Below are positions 44,476 through 54,041 of a stretch of 64,000 nucleotides of DNA, piece after piece. Under the pieces are notes generated by a model that saw only the letters and a program-made list of their open reading frames with translations, was not told the origin of the DNA and did no database searches. The DNA is from Sphingomonas sp. UNC305MFCol5.2 (GTDB lineage Bacteria; Pseudomonadota; Alphaproteobacteria; Sphingomonadales; Sphingomonadaceae). Position 1 is the first letter of the stretch; the number at the start of each line of letters is the position of its first letter. The position numbers were made by a program, and so were the translations under genes. Location of the stretch: contig NZ_JOOE01000001.1 in the NCBI RefSeq assembly GCF_000712135.1, positions 1,364,001 to 1,428,000 of the forward strand, given 5' to 3'.

Positions 44476-45569
44476 AGACCGAGCTTCGGGCGTTGACTTC
44501 GATCCGCGGGATCGCCGCGTGGTTCGTCGTGCTCTTCCACATCCGCCTGTCGATCGCCGGGCTGCCCGCGCCCGCCGCGGCAGTGCTCGCCAAGGGCTAT
44601 CTGGCGGTCGACTTCTTCTTCCTGCTGTCTGGATTCGTCATCTGGATGAGCTGGTCGGAAAGGCTGCGCGCCGGCGGGCCCGCGGCGGTTCCCGAATTCC
44701 TCAAGCGCCGGATCGCCCGCATCTGGCCGCTCCATCTGTTCATGCTCGGCTTCGGCGCGCTGCTGGCGCTCGCGCTGGCGGCGACTGGGCGCGAGGCGCC
44801 GCACTTCCCGTTCGCGGAGTTGCCGCTCCACGTCGCGCTCCTCCAGAACTGGGGCTTCACTTCCGCGCTCGCTTGGAACGACCCCGCCTGGTCGATCTCG
44901 TGCGAGCTCGGCGCCTATCTGCTGTTCCCGCTGCTTGTCCTCGCGATCGATTGGCGCCGCGTGCCCGCTCCGGCAATCCTCGCCGCCATCGTCGCTTTGC
45001 TCGTGCTGCTGCACAGCGTCTTCGCGCTGCGGGGAGCCACGGCATTGGGGCAGGAAATCCCCCGTCTCGGGCTGATCCGCTGCGTGCTGGAGTTCGCCTG
45101 CGGCACGGCGATCGGGGCACTATGGCTGCGCTGGCGCGAGCAATGGCGTCGGCCCGCCCTCGCCTGCGCGGCCATGGCGCTGGTCCTGCTCGGGAGCTGG
45201 CTCGCCAGGCTGCTACCCGAAACCCTCGCCGTCCCCGCAGCCTTCGCCGCCCTGCTCCTCGCGCTCGCCCTCACCGCCGGCAAGCCTGGCAACCCACTCG
45301 AAGGCCGCGCGCTCCATTATCTCGGTGACATCAGCTACGCGACCTATCTCGGCCATTTCCTGCTCTGGTTCGCCTTCAAGCTCGTGCTCGTCAGCGACGC
45401 GCACGCGGTCGGCGCGCCGCTGATCGCGCTTTATCTCGTACTGGTGCTCGCCAGCTCCGCGGCGCTCTACCATTGGGTGGAGCGGCCCGCGCAACGCCGG
45501 GTGAACGGCCTGTCGTACAGGCGATCGCGGCAAGCGCAGCCCGCAGGGAGCGGATCCCCGCACGGCTGA
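44472..45569 (+). CDS. Acyltransferase 3 family membrane protein
   Basis: The 365-residue protein has about ten helices and the acyltransferase-3 marks: LRALTSIRGIAAWFVVLFHIRL with the expected His at about 23, AVDFFFLLSGFVIWMSWSER near 44-63, RRIARIWPLHLFML near 76-89 and the AWSISCELGAYLLFPL region. Such enzymes acetylate or otherwise acylate surface sugars. The start is GTG at 44472, inside the stop of the O-ligase gene, so it is probably the modifying partner of the same polysaccharide. The longer frame upstream is a shadow. Confidence 0.88.
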   Translation: MKTELRALTSIRGIAAWFVVLFHIRLSIAGLPAPAAAVLAKGYLAVDFFFLLSGFVIWMSWSERLRAGGPAAVPEFLKRRIARIWPLHLFMLGFGALLALALAATGREAPHFPFAELPLHVALLQNWGFTSALAWNDPAWSISCELGAYLLFPLLVLAIDWRRVPAPAILAAIVALLVLLHSVFALRGATALGQEIPRLGLIRCVLEFACGTAIGALWLRWREQWRRPALACAAMALVLLGSWLARLLPETLAVPAAFAALLLALALTAGKPGNPLEGRALHYLGDISYATYLGHFLLWFAFKLVLVSDAHAVGAPLIALYLVLVLASSAALYHWVERPAQRRVNGLSYRRSRQAQPAGSGSPHG

Positions 45570-45612
45570 ACGCGGAGGTGTTCGCTGCCACCTCGTAATT
45601 CGCGCAGGTTCC

Positions 45613-45637
45613 GGAACGAAGCGATGCTCCGCGCATT
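45613..45637 (+). promoter_or_regulatory. Possible weak EcfG-type promoter before topoisomerase IB
   Basis: GGAAC at 45613-45617, then 16 bases and CATT at 45634-45637. The alphaproteobacterial general-stress consensus is GGAAC, 16-17 bases, CGTT, so one base differs. The gene pair behind it (topoisomerase IB, MscS) is of a type often under this control. Weak evidence only. Confidence 0.25.
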
Positions 45638-45661
45638 CAACGGGTCAAGCGAGGAGGCCCG

Positions 45662-46678
45662 ATGACGCTCGACGCCATCGTCTATGTCGATGATCGGGAA
45701 CCCGGAATCACACGGCGCAAGGTGCGCCACGGCTGGGGCTATTGGGACCCGGACGGCAAGCGGATCACCGATCGCGACGAGATCGACCGGTTGAACCGGA
45801 TCGGCCTGCCCCCCGCTTATTCCGACGCATGGTTCTGCCCCGATCCCAACGGCCACATCCAGGCGGTCGGCTGGGACGATCGGGGCCGCAAGCAATATCG
45901 CTACCACACCGGCTTCCGCGAGGCGCAGGAGGCGGCGAAATACGATCGCTGCGCCGGCTTCGGCCATAGTCTCCCCAAGCTGCGCGAGCGCGTCGAGTCC
46001 GATCTGAAACTACGCGGGCTGTGCAAGGAGAAGGCAGTCGCCGCGGTCGTCCGCCTCCTCGATCTGGGCACGATCCGCGTCGGCAACGAGGCATATGCGC
46101 AGGAGAATAAGAGCTTCGGCGCCACTACGCTCCGGAAGCGCCACGTCAAGGTGAAGGGCCAGACGCTCAAGCTCCAGTTCCGCGCCAAGTCGGGCAAGCT
46201 GCGCGTAATGACGATCACCGATCGCACGCTCTCCGCTTTCGTAAAACGGTGTCAGGACCTGCCCGGGCAAAACCTGTTCCGCTGGCTCGATGAGGCAGGC
46301 GAGACGCACCCGGTCACTTCGACCGACGTCAATGCCTATATCCGCGAGGCGATGGCGGACGATTTCACTGCCAAGCATTTCCGCACCTGGGGGGCGAGCG
46401 TCATCGCATTCGCGGCGCTCGCCACAGCCGACGACTATGTCGGAATCAAATCGATGCTCGAACCGGTGACCGAGGCGCTGGGCAACACGCCCTCGATCGC
46501 GCGCAAATCCTATGTCCATCCCCGGTTGATCGAGCTGGCAAAGGACAGGGACGCGCAGGCCGAATTTCGCGAACGCTTGCACCTGCCGCGCGCCACCCGC
46601 TACCTCAACCGTTACGAACGCGGTCTGATTGCCTTCCTCGAGGATGACATCGCCGCTCCCCGAGCCAAGGCAGCCTGA
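45662..46678 (+). CDS. DNA topoisomerase IB
   Basis: The 338-residue enzyme relaxes supercoils by single-strand breakage and a 3'-phosphotyrosine. The catalytic tyrosine is Tyr284 in NTPSIARKSYVHP. Other active-site segments are RVGNEAYAQENKSFGATTLRKRHV (139-162, with Arg residues of the pocket) and KHFRTWGASVIAF (238-250). The N-terminal part (GWGYWDPDGKRITD) is the poxvirus-like bacterial domain. A GAGGAGG ribosome site precedes the ATG. It lies seven bases ahead of the MscS gene, so the two are co-transcribed. Confidence 0.93.
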   Translation: MTLDAIVYVDDREPGITRRKVRHGWGYWDPDGKRITDRDEIDRLNRIGLPPAYSDAWFCPDPNGHIQAVGWDDRGRKQYRYHTGFREAQEAAKYDRCAGFGHSLPKLRERVESDLKLRGLCKEKAVAAVVRLLDLGTIRVGNEAYAQENKSFGATTLRKRHVKVKGQTLKLQFRAKSGKLRVMTITDRTLSAFVKRCQDLPGQNLFRWLDEAGETHPVTSTDVNAYIREAMADDFTAKHFRTWGASVIAFAALATADDYVGIKSMLEPVTEALGNTPSIARKSYVHPRLIELAKDRDAQAEFRERLHLPRATRYLNRYERGLIAFLEDDIAAPRAKAA

Positions 46679-46685
46679 GTAGCGC

Positions 46686-47810
46686 ATGACCACCAACAAA
46701 GCCCCGATCCTACCCGACGTCGACCTCCAGACCCAGACCGAAGTGCTGGTTCGCGATTCATCGATCTGGGTCCAGTCGCATTGGCTCAACATCCTGATCG
46801 CAGCCGCCATCGCCACTGCCATCGTCGTCGCGCTCTATGCGGCGCGCGGCTGGGGCGTGCGGCTGTGCAGGCGCGGCGAAGGCGTGGCGAATTGGTATTC
46901 GATCTTCGGGCGCGCCGTCGCGAAGACCGGAACCTTCTTCATCGTCATGATCGCTCTGCGGCTGGTGTCGAAATATGCCGGTGCGCCGCCGATGGTCGAA
47001 GCCACCATCCAGTTCCTCTTCACCATAGCCGCGGTGTTCCAGGCCGCGATCTGGGTACGGGAGGTCATCTTCGGGCTGATCGAGCACCGCACTTATGGCA
47101 ACGATGCCGGAACCGGCCTCGCCAGTGCGCTCGGCATCATTCGTCTGCTCGTCACGATCGTGCTGTTCGCGATCGCGCTGGTGATGGTGCTCAGCAATCT
47201 GGGCGTGAACGTCACCGGCCTCGTCGCTGGCCTCGGCATCGGCGGCATCGCCATCGGCCTCGCCGCGCAGGGCATTTTCGGGGACCTCATCGCGGCATTG
47301 TCGATCATCTTCGATCGGCCCTTCCGCCTGGGCGACAACATCAAGTTCGGCGCCAGCGAAGGCGTGGTCGAGCAGATCGGGCTCAAGTCGACCCGGCTGC
47401 GCGGCGCCGCGGGGGAACTGCGCATCGTCTCGAACCGCAAGCTGCTCGACAACGAGATCCTCAACACCAGCGATCGCATCCGCAATCGCTTCAAGTTCAT
47501 CTTCAACCTCGGCTACGATACCCCGCCCGAAGTGGTGGATGCGCTCCCCGAGCTGCTCCGCGACGCCGTCGAGAGCTCGGGCTACAAGATCAACCATGGC
47601 GGGATCACCGGCTTCAGCGCCACCGGGCTCGATTACGATGTCGAGTTCGAATCGCAGGGAATCGATTTCCCGCCCGAAGCCCGCGACAAGGTCGCCGCGG
47701 CGATCCTCGCGCGCTTTCGCGATCACAAGATCACCTTCGCCTATCCGACCCAGCTCAATCTGATTGCACCCGAACGCCCGTTTCCGCCGTTGCAAGGCAA
47801 GGAGGAATGA
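46686..47810 (+). CDS. MscS-family mechanosensitive channel
   Basis: The 374-residue inner-membrane protein has about four or five helices. The pore helix is LVAGLGIGGIAIGLAAQGIFGDL near 179-201, followed by the MscS beta-domain with FDRPFRLGDNIKFGASEGVVE and RIVSNRKLLDNEILN. It should open under membrane tension when the cell meets low osmolarity. It forms an operon with topoisomerase IB and is followed, with overlap of its stop and a ribosome site (GGAGGA), by a small VOC protein. Length is typical of the short YbdG-like group. Confidence 0.9.
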   Translation: MTTNKAPILPDVDLQTQTEVLVRDSSIWVQSHWLNILIAAAIATAIVVALYAARGWGVRLCRRGEGVANWYSIFGRAVAKTGTFFIVMIALRLVSKYAGAPPMVEATIQFLFTIAAVFQAAIWVREVIFGLIEHRTYGNDAGTGLASALGIIRLLVTIVLFAIALVMVLSNLGVNVTGLVAGLGIGGIAIGLAAQGIFGDLIAALSIIFDRPFRLGDNIKFGASEGVVEQIGLKSTRLRGAAGELRIVSNRKLLDNEILNTSDRIRNRFKFIFNLGYDTPPEVVDALPELLRDAVESSGYKINHGGITGFSATGLDYDVEFESQGIDFPPEARDKVAAAILARFRDHKITFAYPTQLNLIAPERPFPPLQGKEE

Positions 47811-47812
47811 CG

Positions 47813-48190
47813 ATGCTCGCAGACAGGAACAGCTCCGCCATCGTGCCGTGCCGCGACGTCGCGGCCGCCAAACGCTTCTACACCGGGACATTGGGCCTGC
47901 CGCTCGCCGAGGATCATGGCGCGGTGTTCGCGGTCCGCACCGGCGGCACCAGGCTCAATGTCTACAAGAGCGACTATGCCGGCACCAACAAGGCCAACGC
48001 CGTGGTCTGGGACGCCGGCAGCGAAGTCGAGGCGATCGCCGCCGATCTGCGCGCAAAGGGCGTCACACTCGACGAATATCCCGAAGGTTTCGACGAAGTC
48101 CGCCAGGGCGTCCACGTGAAGGGCGATTTCCGCGCAATCTGGTTCACGGATCCCGACGGCAACATCCTCCACGTCAACGGCGTCGCCTGA
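47813..48190 (+). CDS. VOC-fold (glyoxalase/dioxygenase-like) protein
   Basis: The 125-residue protein has a single vicinal-oxygen-chelate fold: IVPCRDVAAAKRFYTGTLGLP at the start, then a middle strand with LNVYKSDYAG and the C-terminal IWFTDPDGNILHVNG with the Glu/His type metal strand. Metal ligands are incomplete, so enzymatic activity is uncertain. The ATG at 47813 is six bases after GGAGGA; the ATG at 47807 is too close. It is the third gene of the topoisomerase-MscS operon. Confidence 0.8.
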   Translation: MLADRNSSAIVPCRDVAAAKRFYTGTLGLPLAEDHGAVFAVRTGGTRLNVYKSDYAGTNKANAVVWDAGSEVEAIAADLRAKGVTLDEYPEGFDEVRQGVHVKGDFRAIWFTDPDGNILHVNGVA

Positions 48191-48212
48191 GACCCGCTCC
48201 AACGGTTCCCCC

Positions 48213-48321
48213 CGTCACCCCGGCCAAAGTGCCGGGGTCCACTCAGCCTCACTGGCAGCGCTCGAACCTCTTATCTGGCCCTCGCCTCCCGGTGGACCCC
48301 GGCACTTCGGCCGGGGTGACG
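48213..48321. repeat. Inverted pair of REP hairpins (REPIN-like), copy 2
   Basis: Two 30-base units at 48213-48242 and 48292-48321 are inverted copies with one mismatch. Each begins with CGTCACCCCGGCC (on its own strand) and contains a CCGGC/GCCGG stem. They flank about 50 unrelated bases. The same family occurs at 3466-3577. Confidence 0.75.
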
Positions 48322-48367
48322 GTTGCGGATTGGGCCAACCGCATTCCCCACCGAAGGTCGACCCGCC

Positions 48368-49294
48368 CTAGATCGTGCCTTCGTCCTTGCGCCCGAAGAA
48401 CTTCCGGAAAAAGCCCAGCGCAGCCGCGCCGAACGCGGCGAGGCCGATCAGGATCACCTTGCCGAACTTGAGGATGATCGCCAGCAGCCCGACCTTCTTG
48501 GCCACGCCCAGCGCAACGCCGCCCGCAACCAGCCCGGCCAGCCCGTATTCGGCCGCCTTGTCGGTCGAAGCATCGAAGTCGGTATAGGCCGCACCGGGCT
48601 CGAAGCTTACCGATTTGCCGAAGCTCTGCGCCGCGGTGCGGACATCGCCCAGATCCTTCATCGAGGCGAGCATGTTGAGGCTCAGCACCCCGGTCCGTCC
48701 GAGCATTCGCACGTCATAGTTGAGCCCGTTGACCGGATCGCCTTCGAGCGCGAGTTCGCGGGCCCAGATCAGCGCGTGGTTGCCGGCATCATAAGCCGGC
48801 GGCTGCGCCCATCCGACAAGGTGCATCGCCGGATAGCCGGCCTGCTTGCGCTCGGCATTCTGCGATTCGGCGCCTTCCTGCATGCCCTTGAGCACCGTGC
48901 CGTAATCCTGGCTCTGCGCGTCGGTGTCGGCGACGTGCCCGGTGTCCTCATAAGTGATCACCGCCCCCCAGACATTGTTGAAGATCGTCGTGTCCTTCGC
49001 CAGCACCATGCCCAGCACGCCCTCGGCGGTCTCGGGCGGATTGTGCCAGCCCTCGACGAGCACGCGCTTCGCGTCCGCCGCCGGCAGGAAATAATAGCGG
49101 TCGCCCAGATGCATCACTGCCTTGGCTTCGGGGATTCGCACGTCGCCGGTCTGCGGGTGCAGGCTCTTCTCCAGCGAGGCCATCGCGGGCGGAAGCGCCC
49201 GGCCTTCCGCCTTGGGCGGATCCTTCGCCCCTGCCGGCACCGCCATGCACAACATCACCGCCAGCGCCGCCGCGCTGCTCCCCCAGTTTCGCAT
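48368..49294 (-). CDS. DUF2167 family membrane protein
   Basis: The 308-residue protein has a signal peptide (MRNWGSSAAALAVMLCMAV) and the DUF2167 pattern: GDRYYFLPAADAKRVLVEGW, GVLGMVLAKDTTIFNNVWGAVITYEDTGHV split over two strands, HLVGWAQPPAYDAGNHALIWAR, and two late membrane helices (near 235-290) before a basic end. The family is envelope-located with unknown role. The ATG at 49294 is better placed to GGGGGA than the one at 49300. Confidence 0.85.
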   Translation of the reverse strand: MRNWGSSAAALAVMLCMAVPAGAKDPPKAEGRALPPAMASLEKSLHPQTGDVRIPEAKAVMHLGDRYYFLPAADAKRVLVEGWHNPPETAEGVLGMVLAKDTTIFNNVWGAVITYEDTGHVADTDAQSQDYGTVLKGMQEGAESQNAERKQAGYPAMHLVGWAQPPAYDAGNHALIWARELALEGDPVNGLNYDVRMLGRTGVLSLNMLASMKDLGDVRTAAQSFGKSVSFEPGAAYTDFDASTDKAAEYGLAGLVAGGVALGVAKKVGLLAIILKFGKVILIGLAAFGAAALGFFRKFFGRKDEGTI

Positions 49295-49592
49295 GCCCAT
49301 TCCCCCTATCGGCCGCGAAGCCGGCCACCCGGAATTGGAACTTCAGATGCCCCTCTCGTCAAGCGAAAGCCGTGTCGCCTCGCCGGCCCCGAAGCTCGCC
49401 GGGGACGCACGAGCGACCACTTTAGAACATCGGGTTCGGTAATACGGCGCAAATCGACGCCGATTGCGCGAGGTATGGACGCTACGTCAGGCGTAGTTTT
49501 CAAATTTCCGGTCGGTTGAGGCTTGCGATAAACCCATCGGGTTCACTAGATGGGGCTGCGCAATGCGGGATTTGCGCGGGAGAGCAGTCTCG

Positions 49593-50048
49593 GTGGATAC
49601 GATCAGCGTCCAGCAGATGGCCGAAAGCATCGGCACCGAACGCGTGTCCGACTGGGTCGAGGTCACGCAGGCGATGATCGACCAGTTCGCCGAGGCTACC
49701 GGCGATCACCAGTTCATCCATGTGAACCCCGAAATGGCGGCGAAGACGCCGTTCGGCGGCACGATCGCGCATGGCTTTCTGTCGCTCTCGCTGATGCCGA
49801 TGCTCGCCGCGAAAACCGGCGCGCCGAAGATCCAGGGCGTGAAGATGGGCGTCAATTACGGCGGCAACAAAGTCCGCTTCCTCACGCCCGTCCGTTCCGG
49901 CAAGCGCGTCCGCGGCCGCTTTAAGCTGCTCAAATTCACTGAGCGCAAGCCCGGTGTCTGGGAACAGGTTCAGGAATATATTCTCGAGATCGAAGGCGAG
50001 GAAAAGCCCGCGCTGATCGCCGAATGGATCGCGCTGGTTTACGTGTGA
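49593..50048 (+). CDS. MaoC-family (R)-enoyl-CoA hydratase
   Basis: The protein (151 residues from GTG 49593) has the hot-dog fold hydratase motif: the Asp/His pair in FAEATGDHQFIHVNPEMAA followed by PFGGTIAHGFLSLSL. It probably hydrates enoyl-CoA to (R)-3-hydroxyacyl-CoA. The GTG has GGGAGAG nine bases upstream; the ATG at 49563 gives ten more residues. It is two genes before a thiolase, with only a repeat element between, so the two may act together in acyl-CoA or polyhydroxyalkanoate metabolism. Confidence 0.85.
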   Translation: MDTISVQQMAESIGTERVSDWVEVTQAMIDQFAEATGDHQFIHVNPEMAAKTPFGGTIAHGFLSLSLMPMLAAKTGAPKIQGVKMGVNYGGNKVRFLTPVRSGKRVRGRFKLLKFTERKPGVWEQVQEYILEIEGEEKPALIAEWIALVYV

Positions 50049-50058
50049 CGCAGAATCT

Positions 50059-50181
50059 CCCCTCCCTGCAAGGGAGGGGTCGGGGGTGGGTGCGAGCCGA
50101 AGGCGAGCCTCCCTCCGCTGAAGAAGAGGCCGACGCTGCCGCGTCGGCACCCACCCCCAGCCCCTCCCTTGCAGGGAGGGG
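50059..50181. repeat. Palindromic-ended intergenic element, copy B
   Basis: The ends match copies A and C (CCCCTCCC pairing with GGGAGGGG), and the adjoining GGGGGTGGG and CCCACCCCC tracts are shared. The centre differs, with a CCGACGCTGCCGCGTCGG hairpin instead. It separates the MaoC and thiolase genes. Confidence 0.65.
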
Positions 50182-50201
50182 AGCAGAAGAGAGAAGAACC
50201 C

Positions 50202-51380
<1,179 letters not shown>

Positions 51381-51588
51381 CTCGCGCCTGCCCGGGCATC
51401 GCGGCAGTGCATTGCCGCGATGTCCGGGACGCCAAGCCGATGTAACAAGTTCCGCTTGCTTCAAGAGCGACTGACGCCATAATCTCCTGACAACGCTGCC
51501 ATTCAATATCTTGTTGTTTCAGCAATAAGTGTTAGCGATACCAGTGTCGAACCCTGCAAAAAGGGGCACTTACAGGAGGGGCCCGCAC

Positions 51589-52539
51589 GTGGCTGGAGAC
51601 TTGGCGCTGGTGGCCGATATCGGCCGCCAATCGGTTCGATTTGGCCTGACCGGCGGAGACGCGGGTCTGATGCCGCGCGATGTGCGCAAGTACATGACCG
51701 TCGAGCATCCCACCTTCACCAGCGCATTGGTCGCCTATCTGGGCGGCGTCGGGCTGCAGGAAGCGCGCCTGCCGAGCGTGCTCGCAGTGGCGGGCGCAGT
51801 GCGCGGCGACCTGATCAACCTGACGGGCAGCCGCTGGTACATCTCGCTCTCGGGCGTCGAGGCGGTCCTCCGCGTCCGCCCGCGCGCGCTCAACGAATGC
51901 GCCGCCAATGCGCTCGCGTTGACCATGCTCCCGATCTCCGCCTTCACACCGCTGCAGGGGCCGGCCCCCAAGCTGGTCGAGCCGGGCGGTAATTATGTCG
52001 TGATCGGCACCGGCACCGGGCTCGGCGTCGCGGCGCTGATCACCGCGCATGGCCGGCTTTCGCCGGTCCAGACCGAAGCTGGCCATATGTCGTTTGCCCC
52101 GGTCACCGCCGACGAACGCAAATTCGCCGATTATTGTACGTCGAAGGGCATCATCTTCGACATCGAGACGTTGCTCAGCGCCCCCGGCCTGCTGCTCGCT
52201 TATGAGGCGCTTTCCGGCGGCACCAAGATCGGAAAGCCCGAGGAGGTGACGCGCAACATCGGGCGCGATCCGGTGAGCACCGCGGTCGTCCGGATGTTCG
52301 TCGAGCATCTCGGGAGCTTCGCGGGGGATCTCGCGCTGGCTTATGGCGCGTGGGACGGCGTGTTCCTCACCGGCGCGATCGCCCGGGCGCTCCATCCGCA
52401 ATTGATGGACCCCGGCTTCCGCCGCCGCATGGAAGGCAAGGCCACGTTCCGGCGCCAGCTCTCCGAAGTGCCCGTCTCGCTGGTCAACCGCACCGACCTC
52501 GAGCTGCTCGGCGCCGCCGCCGCTCTGGGGAACGCCTGA
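51589..52539 (+). CDS. Glucokinase-like protein with altered active-site motifs
   Basis: The 316-residue protein has the Glk-type fold: LALVADIG at the start, VLAVAGAVRGDLINLTGS near 65-81, VIGTGTGLGVAAL, TEAGHMSFAP and the late GVFLTGAIARAL. Two key sites differ from working glucokinases. The phosphate loop, normally D-I-G-G-T-N-x-R, reads DIGRQSVR (10-17). The catalytic Asp, normally in N-D-x-x-A, is Glu103 in LNECAANAL. It may therefore have weak or no kinase activity and serve as a sugar sensor or regulator. The GTG at 51589 has AGGAGGGG seven bases upstream; the longer frame from 51529 ignores it. Confidence 0.75.
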   Translation: MAGDLALVADIGRQSVRFGLTGGDAGLMPRDVRKYMTVEHPTFTSALVAYLGGVGLQEARLPSVLAVAGAVRGDLINLTGSRWYISLSGVEAVLRVRPRALNECAANALALTMLPISAFTPLQGPAPKLVEPGGNYVVIGTGTGLGVAALITAHGRLSPVQTEAGHMSFAPVTADERKFADYCTSKGIIFDIETLLSAPGLLLAYEALSGGTKIGKPEEVTRNIGRDPVSTAVVRMFVEHLGSFAGDLALAYGAWDGVFLTGAIARALHPQLMDPGFRRRMEGKATFRRQLSEVPVSLVNRTDLELLGAAAALGNA

Positions 52540-52553
52540 ACCGCCGCGTCGTT
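52529..52553 (+). promoter_or_regulatory. EcfG (general stress sigma factor) promoter
   Basis: GGAAC at 52529-52533 and CGTT at 52550-52553 with a 16-base spacer match the alphaproteobacterial general-stress consensus exactly. It overlaps the end of the glucokinase-like gene and lies 32 bases before the stress-protein start. Confidence 0.7.
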
Positions 52554-52584
52554 AACTCTCCCGAACGCAATCCGGGAGCGCAGC

Positions 52585-53064
52585 ATGGCCGACGTCGCCG
52601 AACTCAAAAAGGATCTCTGGAAGAAGCTGGACGACAGCCCGTTCGTGATGATCGGGCTGGCGGACGGCGGGCACAGCATCCCGCTCACCGCCCAGCTCGA
52701 CAAGGATCAAGTCGACACGTTGTTCTTCTTCGTCGGCAAGGACAATCGCCTCGCCAAGGGCGGCCCGGCGATGGCGCAATTCGTGTCGAAGGGGCACGAT
52801 TATTTCGCCTGCCTCGCCGGCACCGCGCGGATCGACAATGATTTCGCGATGATCGACAAGCTCTGGAGCCGCTATGTCGAGGCGTGGTTCCCCGGTGGCA
52901 AGGATGACCCCAACCTCGCCTTGCTCCGCTTCGACATCGACAGCGCCGAATTGTGGGAGACGGACATGTCGGTCTCCGGCGCGCTCAAGATGCTGTTCGG
53001 CGGCAAGATCAAGGGCAGCGAGGAAGGCAGTCACGCGGTGGTCGACACCACTGCCGAAAGTTGA
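52585..53064 (+). CDS. General stress protein, pyridoxamine-phosphate-oxidase-like fold
   Basis: The 159-residue cytoplasmic protein has the split-barrel FMN-binding pattern of the general-stress group: LKKDLWKKLDDSPFVMIGL, a strand with TLFFFVGKDNRLAKGG, DYFACLAGTARIDNDFAMIDKLW and AWFPGGKDDPNLALLRF. The group is thought to bind flavin and to act in stress responses; the substrate is unknown. The EcfG-type promoter directly upstream supports stress induction. A GGGAGCGC stretch precedes the ATG. Confidence 0.85.
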   Translation: MADVAELKKDLWKKLDDSPFVMIGLADGGHSIPLTAQLDKDQVDTLFFFVGKDNRLAKGGPAMAQFVSKGHDYFACLAGTARIDNDFAMIDKLWSRYVEAWFPGGKDDPNLALLRFDIDSAELWETDMSVSGALKMLFGGKIKGSEEGSHAVVDTTAES

Positions 53065-53074
53065 TCCCCCACAC

Positions 53075-53187
53075 CGTCACCCCCGCGAAAGCGGGGGCCC
53101 ATCTCGTGCAGAAGCGGCAAGCTGCAACAGCTGTCGTATCTGCGGCGCGTCCGGGAGATGGGTCCCCGGTTTCGCGGGGATGACGAT
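53075..53187. repeat. Inverted hairpin pair (REPIN-like), different sequence family
   Basis: The left unit contains CACCCCCGCGAAAGCGGGGG (53079-53098); the right unit near 53155-53185 is its diverged reverse complement with GTCCCCGGTTTCGCGGGGA. Layout equals the elements at 3466 and 48213 but the hairpin sequence differs. The right unit is read as a false N-terminus in the longer form of the next ORF. Confidence 0.65.
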
Positions 53188-53229
53188 TGTGGATTGACCA
53201 GCGTCCCTTTTCCGCGCGATTCCATCACC

Positions 53230-53598
53230 ATGGGCCCGTCGCTTGCGCACCGCATCCGCACCGAAGCGCACGCCGTCTGGCTCGCCGCGCGCGATCCGCG
53301 GACGCCTTTCTACGCCAAGCTGTTCGGTCTGCTGATCGCCGCTTATGCGCTGTCGCCGATCGATCTGATTCCCGATTTCATCCCCGTGCTCGGCCTGCTC
53401 GACGACGTGATCCTGATCCCGATCGGCGTTTGGCTGTTCGAGAAGATGATCCCGCGCGACCAGTTCGCCGAACACCGTGCCCAGGCCGAGATCGCGACGC
53501 GACGCCCGGTTAGCTGGGGCGGCGTGCTGATCGTGCTGATGATCTGGGGTCTGGTCGCGATCCTCGCCTGGAGCGCGCTGGTCACTGCCTATGATTGA
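53230..53598 (+). CDS. DUF1232 (YkvA-type) membrane protein
   Basis: The 122-residue protein has the DUF1232 core: FYAKLFGLLIAAYALSPIDL, then IPDFIPVLGLLDDVILIPIG, and a last hydrophobic helix (GGVLIVLMIWGLVAILAW). The family is membrane-associated and of unknown function. The ATG at 53230 avoids the repeat-derived leader of the longer frame. Confidence 0.8.
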   Translation: MGPSLAHRIRTEAHAVWLAARDPRTPFYAKLFGLLIAAYALSPIDLIPDFIPVLGLLDDVILIPIGVWLFEKMIPRDQFAEHRAQAEIATRRPVSWGGVLIVLMIWGLVAILAWSALVTAYD

Positions 53599-53673
53599 GT
53601 CCGGTCTGGTTCCAGCACGCTTCAACCTGTCATGCTTCGACTTTACGAACGGCGTTCCAGAGGGGTGAGAACG

Positions 53674-54009
53674 ATGAATCCTGATCTTCGGAACCGGTTG
53701 GCCGGGCTTCTGTTCTCTGCGGTCGGTGTGGCATTGGGCTGGTGGGGCATCTGGTTGCCGCTGCAAGCGGCCCGCGCGCAAATGCCCGAAGTGCGCTACC
53801 ATCTCGAGATATTCGCCCTCGTGCCGCTCACGCTCGTCTTTGGCCTGTTTCTGTTCATCGCCGGCGACAAATTGCCCTATCGCGATGCCGCACGGCAGAC
53901 GCTCACGCCCATTGGCTGGGTGCTTTTCGCCATAATCGCGATCTGCGCCGCCGGATCGTTCTTCTGGCTGAAGAGCACCTTCGCCGAGCTCGGCTACCAA
54001 AACGGCTAG
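53674..54009 (+). CDS. Small three-helix membrane protein
   Basis: The 111-residue protein has three hydrophobic helices: AGLLFSAVGVALGWWGIW, then FALVPLTLVFGLFLFIAG and GWVLFAIIAICAAGSFFWL. A GAGGGGTGAG sequence precedes the ATG at 53674. No family recognised. Confidence 0.6.
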   Translation: MNPDLRNRLAGLLFSAVGVALGWWGIWLPLQAARAQMPEVRYHLEIFALVPLTLVFGLFLFIAGDKLPYRDAARQTLTPIGWVLFAIIAICAAGSFFWLKSTFAELGYQNG

Positions 54010-54041
54010 GTTTAGGCCCTATCGACATTCAACCGTGAACT

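Noticed and set aside
53158..53229. N-terminal extension of the DUF1232 protein
   Set aside because: It is translated from the right half of a REPIN-like repeat, a common source of false starts.
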